Assembly (NCBI RefSeq): GCF_028289625.1
Contig: NZ_JANQOM010000044.1
Coordinates: 1 to 42,082, forward strand
From: Winogradskyella sp.
Lineage (GTDB): Bacteria; Bacteroidota; Bacteroidia; Flavobacteriales; Flavobacteriaceae
Reading direction: 5' to 3'
Length of the DNA: 42,082 nt
Part shown: positions 25,004 to 33,230 of the stretch, piece by piece
How the letters are laid out: each line of letters opens with the position of its first letter
Numbering within the stretch: the stretch's first letter is position 1
Translations under genes and position numbers: made by a program
Notes under the pieces: model-generated
The model's input: the letters and a program-made list of their open reading frames with translations, nothing else
Told to the model about the DNA's origin: nothing
Databases searched by the model: none

Positions 25004-25870
25004 GTGAAAACTGCTGACGATAATTGGCTCTATGTAATTTCTCATAAAAGAAAGTTGATAGAATTGAATTTTACTGAGATTTGGCGTTATAAAGATTTAC
25101 TTTTTCTTTTTGTAAAACGCGATATTATAACAGCTTATAAGCAGACCATACTAGGGCCATTATGGTATATTATTCAGCCCTTATTTACTTCAGTTATTTT
25201 TACGCTCATATTCAATAATTTAGGTCAAATAAAAACAGGGGATATTAATCCGTTTTTATTTAATTTAACTGGGATTACACTGTGGAATTATTTTAAGCAA
25301 TGTCTCACAGGGACTTCAAGTACCTTCACTAAAAATCAAAATATTTTTGGTAAAGTTTATTTTCCAAGAGTGATTATGCCAATGGCAGTGACGATTTCAA
25401 ATTTGGTTAAGTTTGGTATTCAATTATTAGTTTTAATTGGCTTTTACATCTATTATTTACTAAGAGGAGATACACTTGTGTTAGAACCACAATATTTATT
25501 GCTATTTCCAATCTATGTTTTAATGATGGCACTTTTTAGTCTAGGCCTAGGAATGTTATTGTCTGCAATGACCACAAAATATAGAGACTTAACAGTCTTG
25601 GTAAGTTTTGGGGTGCAATTACTAATGTATTTATCTGCGGTACCTTATCCGCTCGAAGAAGCCAGAGCAAAATTTCCGCCTATGGTGGCTAACCTAGTCG
25701 AGCTAAATCCCTTATCACAAATTATTGAAGGATTTAGATTTATGGTGTTGAACGTTGGACAATTTGAAATGGATAAACTCCTATATTCTTTTATCATTTG
25801 TATTCTTTTATTTTTATTTGGTTTGATTGTATTTAACAAGACTGAGCAATCATTTATTGATACGGTATGA
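25004..25870 (+). CDS. wzm: ABC-2 polysaccharide export permease (Wzm-like)
   Basis: A 288-residue inner-membrane permease with about six helices and a soluble N-terminal part. The LLFLFVKRDIITAYKQTILGPLW motif near the first helix is typical of O-antigen/teichoic-acid exporters, as are VYFPRVIMP and NPLSQIIEGFR. It should move a lipid-linked glycan across the inner membrane together with the ATPase that follows. The start is GTG at 25004; an alternative internal start would remove conserved residues. It overlaps the ATPase gene by 4 bases, which shows translational coupling. Confidence 0.92.
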   Translation: MKTADDNWLYVISHKRKLIELNFTEIWRYKDLLFLFVKRDIITAYKQTILGPLWYIIQPLFTSVIFTLIFNNLGQIKTGDINPFLFNLTGITLWNYFKQCLTGTSSTFTKNQNIFGKVYFPRVIMPMAVTISNLVKFGIQLLVLIGFYIYYLLRGDTLVLEPQYLLLFPIYVLMMALFSLGLGMLLSAMTTKYRDLTVLVSFGVQLLMYLSAVPYPLEEARAKFPPMVANLVELNPLSQIIEGFRFMVLNVGQFEMDKLLYSFIICILLFLFGLIVFNKTEQSFIDTV

Positions 25871-27141
25871 CAAGATCTAATGTTATATTAAAAGTTGAAA
25901 ACCTGAGTAAACAATATAGACTTGGGCTTATTGGTACAGGAACAATTAGTCATGATCTTAATCGTTGGTGGTATAAGATGAGAGGTAAAGAAGATCCTTA
26001 TCTAAAAATTGGAGAGTCTAATGATAGATCATCAGAAGGGAGTTCTGATTATGTTTGGGCTTTGAGAGATATAAATTTTGAAGTTAATAGAGGTGAGGTA
26101 TTAGGTATTATTGGGAAAAATGGGGCAGGGAAATCAACCTTACTAAAAATATTATCAAGAGTAACAGGGCCAACACTGGGAGTTATTAAATCCAACGGAC
26201 GTATTGCCTCTTTATTGGAAGTTGGGACTGGTTTTCATCCAGAGATGACAGGTCGAGAAAATATTTATCTCAATGGTGCAATTTTAGGAATGACCAAGTC
26301 CGAGATTGTTGGCAAAATTGACGAAATAATTGATTTCTCAGGTTGCCAAAGATATATTGATACTCCAGTTAAACGTTACAGTAGTGGTATGACCGTGAGG
26401 TTGGCCTTTGCGGTTGCGGCACATTTAGAACCTGATATTTTGGTTATTGATGAGGTATTAGCCGTTGGTGATGCTGAGTTTCAAAAAAAGGCCATAGGAA
26501 AAATGCAAGATATATCAAAAGGGGAAGGAAGGACAGTACTGTTTGTCAGTCATAATATGGCTAGTATAAAAGCACTTTGTACAAAGGCTATTGTGCTAGA
26601 GCATGGTGAGGTAGCATTTAATGGTCAAGTAGAAGACGCTTTGGATTATTATTTAAATAATACAATGAAATCTTCGGAGGCAATTTACATAAATCCTCAG
26701 CCTAACGAAGATTCCGACATATTAGAAGTAAAAGTTCTCAAAAAGAATGAATTAGCAGACACCTTTGGTTTTAACGAAAGTGTTAGTATTGATTTTAAAA
26801 TTAAAGTTTCTGAAGAGGATCTTGCAGCAAAATTAGGATTTAAGGCTATAGACCAATTTGAGCGGGTTATATTTACATCCAATACATTAATGTCTGATGT
26901 TGGTATAACTAAAGAAGGAACATATACTATCAAGGTAATTATTCCGAGTTCAGTGTTAATGCCTAATAAGTATAGAGTTGTAATTGGGTTTCATATTCAC
27001 AAGAAAAAACTAATCCGAAAATTAGATCAATCCATACAATTCAAAATTGAAGAAACCGGCTCTGGATTTGAGAATTATCAAAAAGATGATATGGGTTGTG
27101 TGCTTTTAGATTGTAACTGGGAATCGCAAAATAACGGTTAG
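25867..27141 (+). CDS. wzt: Polysaccharide export ATPase (Wzt-like) with C-terminal domain
   Basis: A 424-residue ATPase partner of the Wzm-like permease. Walker A is GKNGAGKST (83-91), the signature YSSGMTVRLAFA (from 171) and Walker B ILVIDEVLAVGD (from 191). These are the forms seen in O-antigen exporters. Residues from about 285 onward form an extra beta-rich domain (SVSIDFKIKVSEED, IPSSVLMPNKYRVVIGFH). In relatives this domain recognises a modified non-reducing end of the glycan (a methyl or phosphate cap). That fits the methyltransferases and sulfotransferases encoded next to it. It ends 6 bases before the first sulfotransferase gene. Confidence 0.92.
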   Translation: MTRSNVILKVENLSKQYRLGLIGTGTISHDLNRWWYKMRGKEDPYLKIGESNDRSSEGSSDYVWALRDINFEVNRGEVLGIIGKNGAGKSTLLKILSRVTGPTLGVIKSNGRIASLLEVGTGFHPEMTGRENIYLNGAILGMTKSEIVGKIDEIIDFSGCQRYIDTPVKRYSSGMTVRLAFAVAAHLEPDILVIDEVLAVGDAEFQKKAIGKMQDISKGEGRTVLFVSHNMASIKALCTKAIVLEHGEVAFNGQVEDALDYYLNNTMKSSEAIYINPQPNEDSDILEVKVLKKNELADTFGFNESVSIDFKIKVSEEDLAAKLGFKAIDQFERVIFTSNTLMSDVGITKEGTYTIKVIIPSSVLMPNKYRVVIGFHIHKKKLIRKLDQSIQFKIEETGSGFENYQKDDMGCVLLDCNWESQNNG

Positions 27142-27147
27142 GTATTT

Positions 27148-28113
27148 ATGACAGATGCATCATTAATTTTTATAATCTCACAACCAAGGTCGGGCTCGTC
27201 GCTATTGCAACAGTTATTATTAAATAGCAATAACATTGTTTCTTCACCTGAGCCATGGCAAATGCTATCGTTAATCTATACTTATAAAGAAAATACCATT
27301 ACATCAGCATATAATCCAAATTACGCTGTAATAAATTTCACAAGATATCTAGAAGAAAAAAAGGATGGTCTCGAAAGTTATAAAAAGCGTGTAAAGGCAT
27401 TAGCCTTAAATTTATATAAAGACAGGATTGAAAATCATCAGTACTTTTTAGATAAAACACCAAGATATTATCATGTGATACAAGAGCTGTATGAACTGTT
27501 TCCTAAGGCAAAGTTTATTTTTTTGGTAAGAAATCCTTTGGCTGTATTTGCATCCATATTAGATTATAATTTTAATGGTGATTATAAAGAATTATTAAAA
27601 TCAGAAGATAGATTAGATGATCTTTTTTTAGCTCCAAAATTAATTGAAGAAGGCATAAAAAGAATAAAAAATAGTATCACAGTCAGCTATGAAGATTTAA
27701 TACAAAATTCGGATGATACATTAAAAGCCATCAATACGTATTTAGCTCTAGAAACACCTTTACAAACAAACTATCAAGTAGAAGGAAAGTTTTCTAACTC
27801 TTGGCACGTAGATACTAAAAGTTTACATAAGCATTCAAAGCCAGTAAATAGTTATTTAGATTCTTGGAAGACGACACTAAATTCAAAACAAAAGAAAAAA
27901 TTAAGTTTAGAGTATTTGCATAAGCTTAAAGAAGAAGGTTATTCGTATTATAATATAGAAGCTATAGAAAAAGAGCTAAGAGAACACACTCCAAGTAAAA
28001 GTAGTTTTATTAAAATACCAATGAATTTGCTCATTGCTAAAGACGAAAAATTAACTACTTTACAATTGATAAAAAAGCGAATGTTAATTAAACTGAATAA
28101 TATAGGTTTATAA
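27148..28113 (+). CDS. Sulfotransferase (first of two)
   Basis: A 321-residue PAPS-dependent sulfotransferase-family protein. The 5'-phosphosulfate loop is ISQPRSGSSLLQQLL (10-24), and the 3'-phosphate motif is FLVRNPLAVFAS (about 125-136). A conserved DKTPRYYHV segment lies between them. It is predicted to add sulfate to a hydroxyl or amine of the glycan in the cytoplasm. It is very Lys-rich toward the C-terminus (LIKKRMLIKL). It follows wzt by 6 bases and overlaps the cupin gene by one base. The acceptor sugar is unknown. It is only distantly similar to the second sulfotransferase at 39939. Confidence 0.85.
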   Translation: MTDASLIFIISQPRSGSSLLQQLLLNSNNIVSSPEPWQMLSLIYTYKENTITSAYNPNYAVINFTRYLEEKKDGLESYKKRVKALALNLYKDRIENHQYFLDKTPRYYHVIQELYELFPKAKFIFLVRNPLAVFASILDYNFNGDYKELLKSEDRLDDLFLAPKLIEEGIKRIKNSITVSYEDLIQNSDDTLKAINTYLALETPLQTNYQVEGKFSNSWHVDTKSLHKHSKPVNSYLDSWKTTLNSKQKKKLSLEYLHKLKEEGYSYYNIEAIEKELREHTPSKSSFIKIPMNLLIAKDEKLTTLQLIKKRMLIKLNNIGL

Positions 28114-28541
28114 TGATAGAAGAAATAAAAAATGGCGAAGCACTATTGGCAATCATAATCTCTTCAAAATTTGAAAAAGATGGCATAACCTTTTTTACAC
28201 CTAATAGTTTTTCGCAACAGTTGGGTTATATGAAGCGCGAAAAAAACTACGTTATTGAACCTCATGTACATAATCCAGTAAGACGTGAGGTGGTTTGGAC
28301 ACAAGAAGTTTTGTTTATAAAATCAGGTAAAGTTAGGGTCGACTTTTATGATGATGCAAAAGCATACCTTTTGAGTAAAGTAATAGAAAAAGGAGATATT
28401 ATTCTTCTGGCGTCAGGAGGACATGGTTTTGAAATGCTAGAGGAAAGCGAAATTATAGAAGTTAAGCAAGGTCCATATTCTGGTGATAAGGACAAGACTC
28501 TATTTAAACCAATCGACTCAGATCAAATACATATAGAATGA
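28113..28541 (+). CDS. Cupin-fold protein of sugar-modification clusters
   Basis: A 142-residue single-domain cupin. The likely metal-binding residues are in EPHVHNPV and in the later GGHGFEML. The strands EVLFIKSGKVRVDFYDD and GDIILLASGGHGF are the two cupin motifs. Similar proteins are, to my recollection, frequent next to DegT aminotransferase genes in polysaccharide loci, and the order here (cupin, aminotransferase, methyltransferase) agrees. It could be an isomerase or epimerase acting on a keto-sugar, but it lacks obvious identity to the FdtA/QdtA ketoisomerases, so I do not assign a reaction. It overlaps the aminotransferase gene by 4 bases. Confidence 0.7.
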   Translation: MIEEIKNGEALLAIIISSKFEKDGITFFTPNSFSQQLGYMKREKNYVIEPHVHNPVRREVVWTQEVLFIKSGKVRVDFYDDAKAYLLSKVIEKGDIILLASGGHGFEMLEESEIIEVKQGPYSGDKDKTLFKPIDSDQIHIE

Positions 28542-29647
28542 TTCCTGTAAATATTCCACGTCTAAGCGGAAATGAGAAAAAATATCTAAACGAATGTATC
28601 GAAACAGGATGGATTTCATCTGAAGGATCGTTTGTGTCTAGATTCGAAGCTGAGTTTTCCAGCTATATTGGCCAAGATTATGGTATAGCAGTAAGTAATG
28701 GTTCGGCAGCATTAGATGTAGCAATAAAAGCTTTGGATTTAGAAAAAGGAAGCGAAGTTATATGTCCCACATTTACCATAATCTCACCAGTGCAAAGTAT
28801 TGTAAATCAAGGGTTGGTTCCTGTATTAATTGATTCTAATCTAGATACATGGAATATGGAAGTAAATCAAATTGAAAACAAGATTACGTCCAAAACAAAA
28901 GCAATACTTGTAGTACACATTTATGGTTTGCCAGTAGAAATGGATGCCATACTTCAATTGGCAAAAACCTATAATTTAAAAGTGATTGAAGATGCCGCAG
29001 AAATGCATGGTCAGACATGTAATACTCAAAAGTGTGGTGCCTTTGGTGATATAAGCATTTTTAGCTTTTACCCTAATAAACATATAACCACAGGCGAAGG
29101 CGGAATGATACTTACCAGTGATGAAGCTTTGGCCGAGCGATGTAAAAAGCTCAGAAATCTTTGTTTTGAAAAAGAGAGACGATTTGTACATAATGAAATT
29201 GGTTGGAACTATAGGATGACTAATATGCAAGCGGCCCTAGGAGTGGCGCAATTAGAACAAATCGATGATATAATAGAGCGTAAGCGAGCTATTGGAAAAC
29301 GCTATAACGACTTATTAAAAAACAAAATAAATCTTCAATTACCACTTGCTCAAACTGAATATTCTCAAAATATATATTGGGTCTATGGTCTACTAGCAAG
29401 GACTGAAGCGGAATGTAGTAGAATTCAAAAAGAACTGAATCAACTAAAGATTGGGACAAGACCATTTTTTTGGTGTATGCACGAGCAGCCAGTATTTAAT
29501 AAAATGGGCTTATTTAAATCAGAACACCATCCTGTTGCCGAAAAAATGGCTAGGACCGGTTTTTATATCCCTTCAGGTTTAGGGTTAGCAAATGAAGAAA
29601 TAGAAATTGTAGCGGATAGTTTGATTAAAATTGTGTCAAATGGATAG
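28538..29647 (+). CDS. DegT/DnrJ/EryC1-family sugar aminotransferase
   Basis: A 369-residue PLP enzyme that converts a nucleotide-bound keto-sugar to an amino-sugar. The N-terminus NIPRLSGNEKKYLNECIETGWISSEG and AVSNGSAALDVAIKAL are diagnostic. The PLP pocket has EDAAEMHG and the internal aldimine Lys at SFYPNKHITTGEGGM (Lys181). The pattern is closest to perosamine-synthase-type enzymes that act on 4-keto-6-deoxy sugars. No 4,6-dehydratase is seen in the window, so the substrate must be made elsewhere or by the SDR at 36121. It overlaps the methyltransferase start by 8 bases. Confidence 0.9.
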   Translation: MIPVNIPRLSGNEKKYLNECIETGWISSEGSFVSRFEAEFSSYIGQDYGIAVSNGSAALDVAIKALDLEKGSEVICPTFTIISPVQSIVNQGLVPVLIDSNLDTWNMEVNQIENKITSKTKAILVVHIYGLPVEMDAILQLAKTYNLKVIEDAAEMHGQTCNTQKCGAFGDISIFSFYPNKHITTGEGGMILTSDEALAERCKKLRNLCFEKERRFVHNEIGWNYRMTNMQAALGVAQLEQIDDIIERKRAIGKRYNDLLKNKINLQLPLAQTEYSQNIYWVYGLLARTEAECSRIQKELNQLKIGTRPFFWCMHEQPVFNKMGLFKSEHHPVAEKMARTGFYIPSGLGLANEEIEIVADSLIKIVSNG

Positions 29648-30404
29648 TTTTAATCTTTATGCAAAATATTACGACCTGTTATATAAGGATAAAGACTATG
29701 ATAATGAAGTCTCGTATATAGAGCAATTATTAAAGCCCCATAATCTGCAGGGTAACATAAAAATATTAGAACTAGGTTGCGGCACCGGAAACCATGCACA
29801 AATCTTTTCTAAGAAAGGCTATGAAGTAGAAGGAGTTGATCTCTCTTCACAAATGATAGAAATTGCTAAAAATAAAAACAAAGGCGATAAAAACCTTAGT
29901 TTTTTTGAAGGAGACATTACTACCTATAAATCAAGCTCTAAAACAAAATTTGATGTTATAATTAGTCTTTTTCATGTTGTAAGTTATCAGGATACAAATC
30001 AGAAAATTCAAAATACATTTCAGACAGTACAGCATCATTTGAAGGAAGGAGGACTTTTTATTTTCGATTTTTGGTATGGTCCTGGAGTTTTAACCGATCC
30101 GCCAGTTGTTAAAGAAAAAAAGTTAGAGGATAAAACACTTTTAGTTCATAGAACCGCTACTCCGGTATCGGATGTAAATAAAAATACGGTAAATGTCTTA
30201 TTTGATATTATAATTACGGATAAGGAAAACAATAAAAAAGAGTTGATAGAAGAAACCCATACCATGCGTTATTTTTTTATCCCAGAGCTTAAGTATATGC
30301 TAGATGAAAATGGGCTAGATACTGAAGCGTACTATCATTGGATGACGCTCAATAAACCTACCAAATCTTCGTGGAATGTTGTTGTAGTAGCAAAAAAGAG
30401 GTAG
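29640..30404 (+). CDS. SAM methyltransferase, DesVI/TylM1-like
   Basis: A 254-residue methyltransferase. Motif I is ILELGCGTGNHAQIF (42-56) and the following strand is YEVEGVDLSSQMIEIA. The N-terminal FNLYAKYYDLLYKDKDYDNE and the FIFDFWYGPGVL segment resemble amino-sugar N-methyltransferases such as DesVI and TylM1. Being directly behind an aminotransferase, it may methylate the new amino group. I start at the ATG at 29640, which overlaps the aminotransferase stop. A TTG 9 bases earlier would only add three residues. Sure about the fold; substrate is an inference. Confidence 0.83.
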   Translation: MDSFNLYAKYYDLLYKDKDYDNEVSYIEQLLKPHNLQGNIKILELGCGTGNHAQIFSKKGYEVEGVDLSSQMIEIAKNKNKGDKNLSFFEGDITTYKSSSKTKFDVIISLFHVVSYQDTNQKIQNTFQTVQHHLKEGGLFIFDFWYGPGVLTDPPVVKEKKLEDKTLLVHRTATPVSDVNKNTVNVLFDIIITDKENNKKELIEETHTMRYFFIPELKYMLDENGLDTEAYYHWMTLNKPTKSSWNVVVVAKKR

Positions 30405-30405
30405 T

Positions 30406-31620
30406 ATGAAAGTAGCGGTTTGGATTGATAATTCTATGATGCCAACTCTTGGAGGTGGGTTTTCGTATACTTCCAAATTGGTTAAACAAATCGATGAAAA
30501 AACATTTGATCCTCAATTAGAGATTTGCTTTATAGGTTCTGAAAAAATTGATTACCGATTAAACAAGTCCTATACGTGTATAAACATAATTGATGAAAAG
30601 TTATCGCTTAATCAAAAATTAATAATTGAATTTTCTAGAAAATTTAGAATTTTTAAAAAACTAAAGAATAAAATTCAGGCCAAAAATAGGAGGAGCACTT
30701 TACAGAGAATTCATAAGCAAGTAAAACAAGCCAATATAGATATAGTATATTATTTAGCACCAATGCAAAGATACATTCCAAAATTTCCATTTATATCAAC
30801 TAATTGGGATTTGGGACATCTAACATTGCCACCATTTCCTGAAATTACCGAGAAAAATGAACTGCAGGTGCGTACTAAATGGTATAATAAAATATTACCA
30901 GAAGCCGATTACATCTTTACTGAGTCTGAAGCAGGAAAGAACGAATTAATAAACTTATTATCAATTCCTGAAAGGAAAATAAAAGTAGTGCCAATTTTTC
31001 CTGGGAATTTGGTTGAGATGAATGTTTTGGGGCCAGAGCAAAAAGAAATACTTAAAAAATTTAAGATAGAACAAAATAGTTATTATATCTATCCCGCTCA
31101 GTTTTGGAAACATAAGAATCATGAACGACTAGTATTTGCATTTGCTGAAGTATTTAAAGACAACCCTAATTTAAAACTTATTTTAAGTGGAAGTGATAAA
31201 GGTGAATTAGATTATATTCTGAATTGCATAGATACTTTGGGTATATCAGAGAACATTAAATATGTAGGATTTCTTTCTAACGAAGAGTTATATGTTTTGT
31301 ATAATAATGCCCTAGCTTTAGTGTTCCCCTCGCTCTTAGGACCGACTAATATGCCGCCTTTAGAGGCAAGAGCAATAGGCTGTCCCATTTTATGTTCAGA
31401 TTTTTTGGGACATAGAGAGCAACTTGGAGAAGGTGCTATTTATTTTAATCCAGAAGATATCAACTCTTTAACAGAAAGTATGAAAATTGTACTTGATGAA
31501 AATAAAAGAAATGACTTACTCAAACATGCAGAGGCAGAACTAAAGACTTCAAAGTTTAAAGTACATATTGCTGTTTCAAAAATAGAGGAATACGTACTTT
31601 CAATGAAAATGGAAGCATAA
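30406..31620 (+). CDS. Glycosyltransferase, family 4 type
   Basis: A 404-residue GT-B enzyme. The N-terminal domain begins MKVAVWIDNSMMPTLGGGFSYTSKLV, the glycine-rich loop of GT4 enzymes. The C-terminal domain has YYIYPAQFWKHKNHERLV, then KYVGFLSNEELYVLYNNALALVFPSLLGPTN and the EX7E-like MPPLEARAIGCPI region, which binds the nucleotide sugar. It likely adds one residue of the repeat unit on the cytoplasmic face of the inner membrane. Donor and acceptor are not predictable. It starts 2 bases past the methyltransferase stop. Confidence 0.87.
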   Translation: MKVAVWIDNSMMPTLGGGFSYTSKLVKQIDEKTFDPQLEICFIGSEKIDYRLNKSYTCINIIDEKLSLNQKLIIEFSRKFRIFKKLKNKIQAKNRRSTLQRIHKQVKQANIDIVYYLAPMQRYIPKFPFISTNWDLGHLTLPPFPEITEKNELQVRTKWYNKILPEADYIFTESEAGKNELINLLSIPERKIKVVPIFPGNLVEMNVLGPEQKEILKKFKIEQNSYYIYPAQFWKHKNHERLVFAFAEVFKDNPNLKLILSGSDKGELDYILNCIDTLGISENIKYVGFLSNEELYVLYNNALALVFPSLLGPTNMPPLEARAIGCPILCSDFLGHREQLGEGAIYFNPEDINSLTESMKIVLDENKRNDLLKHAEAELKTSKFKVHIAVSKIEEYVLSMKMEA

Positions 31621-31650
31621 GGCGGATTAATTCAACAATAAAAAAATAGA

Positions 31651-32478
31651 TTGAAAGAACTTACAATAATAACAGTTAATTATAACAATGCCTCAGGTTT
31701 GAGAGATACCATTATCAGTGTCAAAAATCAAAATATAGATACTATAGAGCATGTTGTGATTGACGGTGCTTCTTCGGATGGCAGTATATCGATTTTAGAA
31801 GAATATACTTCGCATGTAAAATATAAAACCGAACCAGATTCGGGTGTTTATGAGGCCATGAATAAAGGGATAAAACTAGCTGAAGGTAAGTTTTTGTTGT
31901 TTCTAAATAGTGGTGATGTATTGCATGATGATAATGTATTAACAAACGTGCTTCCAAAACTTAAATCAGAATATGCGATTTGCTATGGTAATCTGGTTTT
32001 TAAGTCAGAATCAGATAGGTTTGTACAGAAATATCCTGAGCGCTTAAGTTTTAGTTTTTTCTTAAAAGAGTCTTTGCCACATCCAGCAACATTTATACAG
32101 AAATCTTTATTTGATACGTTATTTTTTTATTCTGAGACTTTTAAAATAGTTTCGGACTGGGAGTTTTTTATATGTGCCATTTGCAAGGAAAATGTAGCTT
32201 ACAAATATTTGGATGAGACAATTTCTATTTTTGGATTAGACGGTATGTCAAACCACCCATCAAACAAGAAAGTTATAGAAGCAGAAAGAAAACAAGTACT
32301 ACAAAAACATTTTCCTGCATTTATAGAAGATTATAGTGATATTAACTTGTTAGAAACCAATAGATTTAAAGCATTAAGAGCATTAGAAAATACTGCTGTT
32401 GGTAGAAAGTTAAATTCTATTTGGCTAAGACTTATGTTGTTGGTTTATAAAGGAAAAACTCCAGAACAGCTTAAATAA
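31651..32478 (+). CDS. Glycosyltransferase, family 2 (first of two close paralogs)
   Basis: A 275-residue GT-A enzyme with a TTG start at 31651. The N-terminus KELTIITVNYNNASGLRDTI is the first Rossmann strand of family 2, and GVYEAMNKGIKLAEGKFLLFLNSGDVLHDDN holds the metal-binding region with SGD where DxD often sits. DWEFF may give the catalytic acid. It is clearly paralogous to the gene at 34461 (shared VIDG, AMNKGIK and FLLFLNSGD). Both resemble WcaA-type colanic-acid-like transferases. It ends at the start of the next glycosyltransferase with a one-base overlap. Confidence 0.87.
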   Translation: MKELTIITVNYNNASGLRDTIISVKNQNIDTIEHVVIDGASSDGSISILEEYTSHVKYKTEPDSGVYEAMNKGIKLAEGKFLLFLNSGDVLHDDNVLTNVLPKLKSEYAICYGNLVFKSESDRFVQKYPERLSFSFFLKESLPHPATFIQKSLFDTLFFYSETFKIVSDWEFFICAICKENVAYKYLDETISIFGLDGMSNHPSNKKVIEAERKQVLQKHFPAFIEDYSDINLLETNRFKALRALENTAVGRKLNSIWLRLMLLVYKGKTPEQLK

Positions 32479-33230
32479 TGATACCTAAGATTATCCATTA
32501 TTGCTGGTTTGGCGGTAAAGCAAAAACCGATGTAGCACTCAAGTGTATAGAAAGTTGGAAAACATATGCTCCCGATTTTGAAATAAAAGAATGGAATGAA
32601 TACAACAGCAAGCCCTTTCAAAATAAATTTTATAAAGATGCCTTTAGAAAAAAAAGATTTGCCTTTGTTGCAGATACTGTAAGGGTTTCGGTATTGTATA
32701 AGTATGGAGGCATTTATATGGACTTAGATATGCTGTTGTTAAAGCCAATAGACCACCTTTTGAGCTATCAATTTTTCAGCGCTTATGAGGTGAAAAATAG
32801 AATCGCATTTGGTTTTTTTGGTGGTGTATCAGGTCATCGTTTTTTTAAAACTATGCATAAGTTTTATGAGAGCAATCATTTTAATCAGTTTTCATTGCCA
32901 GTAATCACTCATACATTTTCAGAAGCTATTCATCAAAATACATTGTATAGTGACGAATGTATTTTAGAGCCCGAGTATTTCTATCCGTTGACTTACGAAA
33001 ATAGGTTGGAGGATTACAAATCCTTTTTAACATCAAAAAGTATTGCAGTACATTTATGGGATCACTCATGGTCGCAAAAGGTAGGAAAAGAATCCATTTG
33101 GATTCTCTTGAAAAATATACATATAGTGATGGTAGATTATTTGTTTTTTGGCTACCCTAAATCTTATTTAAAGCGATATGTAAGAGGATTTTCTAGAAAG
33201 ATAGTAAATAAAATATTAGGCAGAAGTTGA
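32478..33230 (+). CDS. Glycosyltransferase with DxD sugar-binding region (GT32 type)
   Basis: A 250-residue enzyme that starts MIPKIIHYCWFGGKAKTDVALKC, the signature of the capsular/Och1-like GT32 family (PF04488). AFVADTVRVSVLYKYGGIYMDLDMLLL contains the DxD metal and nucleotide-sugar site, and HLWDHSWSQK closes the domain. In this family the donor is often galactose or mannose, but that is not readable here. It overlaps its upstream neighbour by one base and the next gene by 4 bases (TTGA). Confidence 0.88.
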   Translation: MIPKIIHYCWFGGKAKTDVALKCIESWKTYAPDFEIKEWNEYNSKPFQNKFYKDAFRKKRFAFVADTVRVSVLYKYGGIYMDLDMLLLKPIDHLLSYQFFSAYEVKNRIAFGFFGGVSGHRFFKTMHKFYESNHFNQFSLPVITHTFSEAIHQNTLYSDECILEPEYFYPLTYENRLEDYKSFLTSKSIAVHLWDHSWSQKVGKESIWILLKNIHIVMVDYLFFGYPKSYLKRYVRGFSRKIVNKILGRS

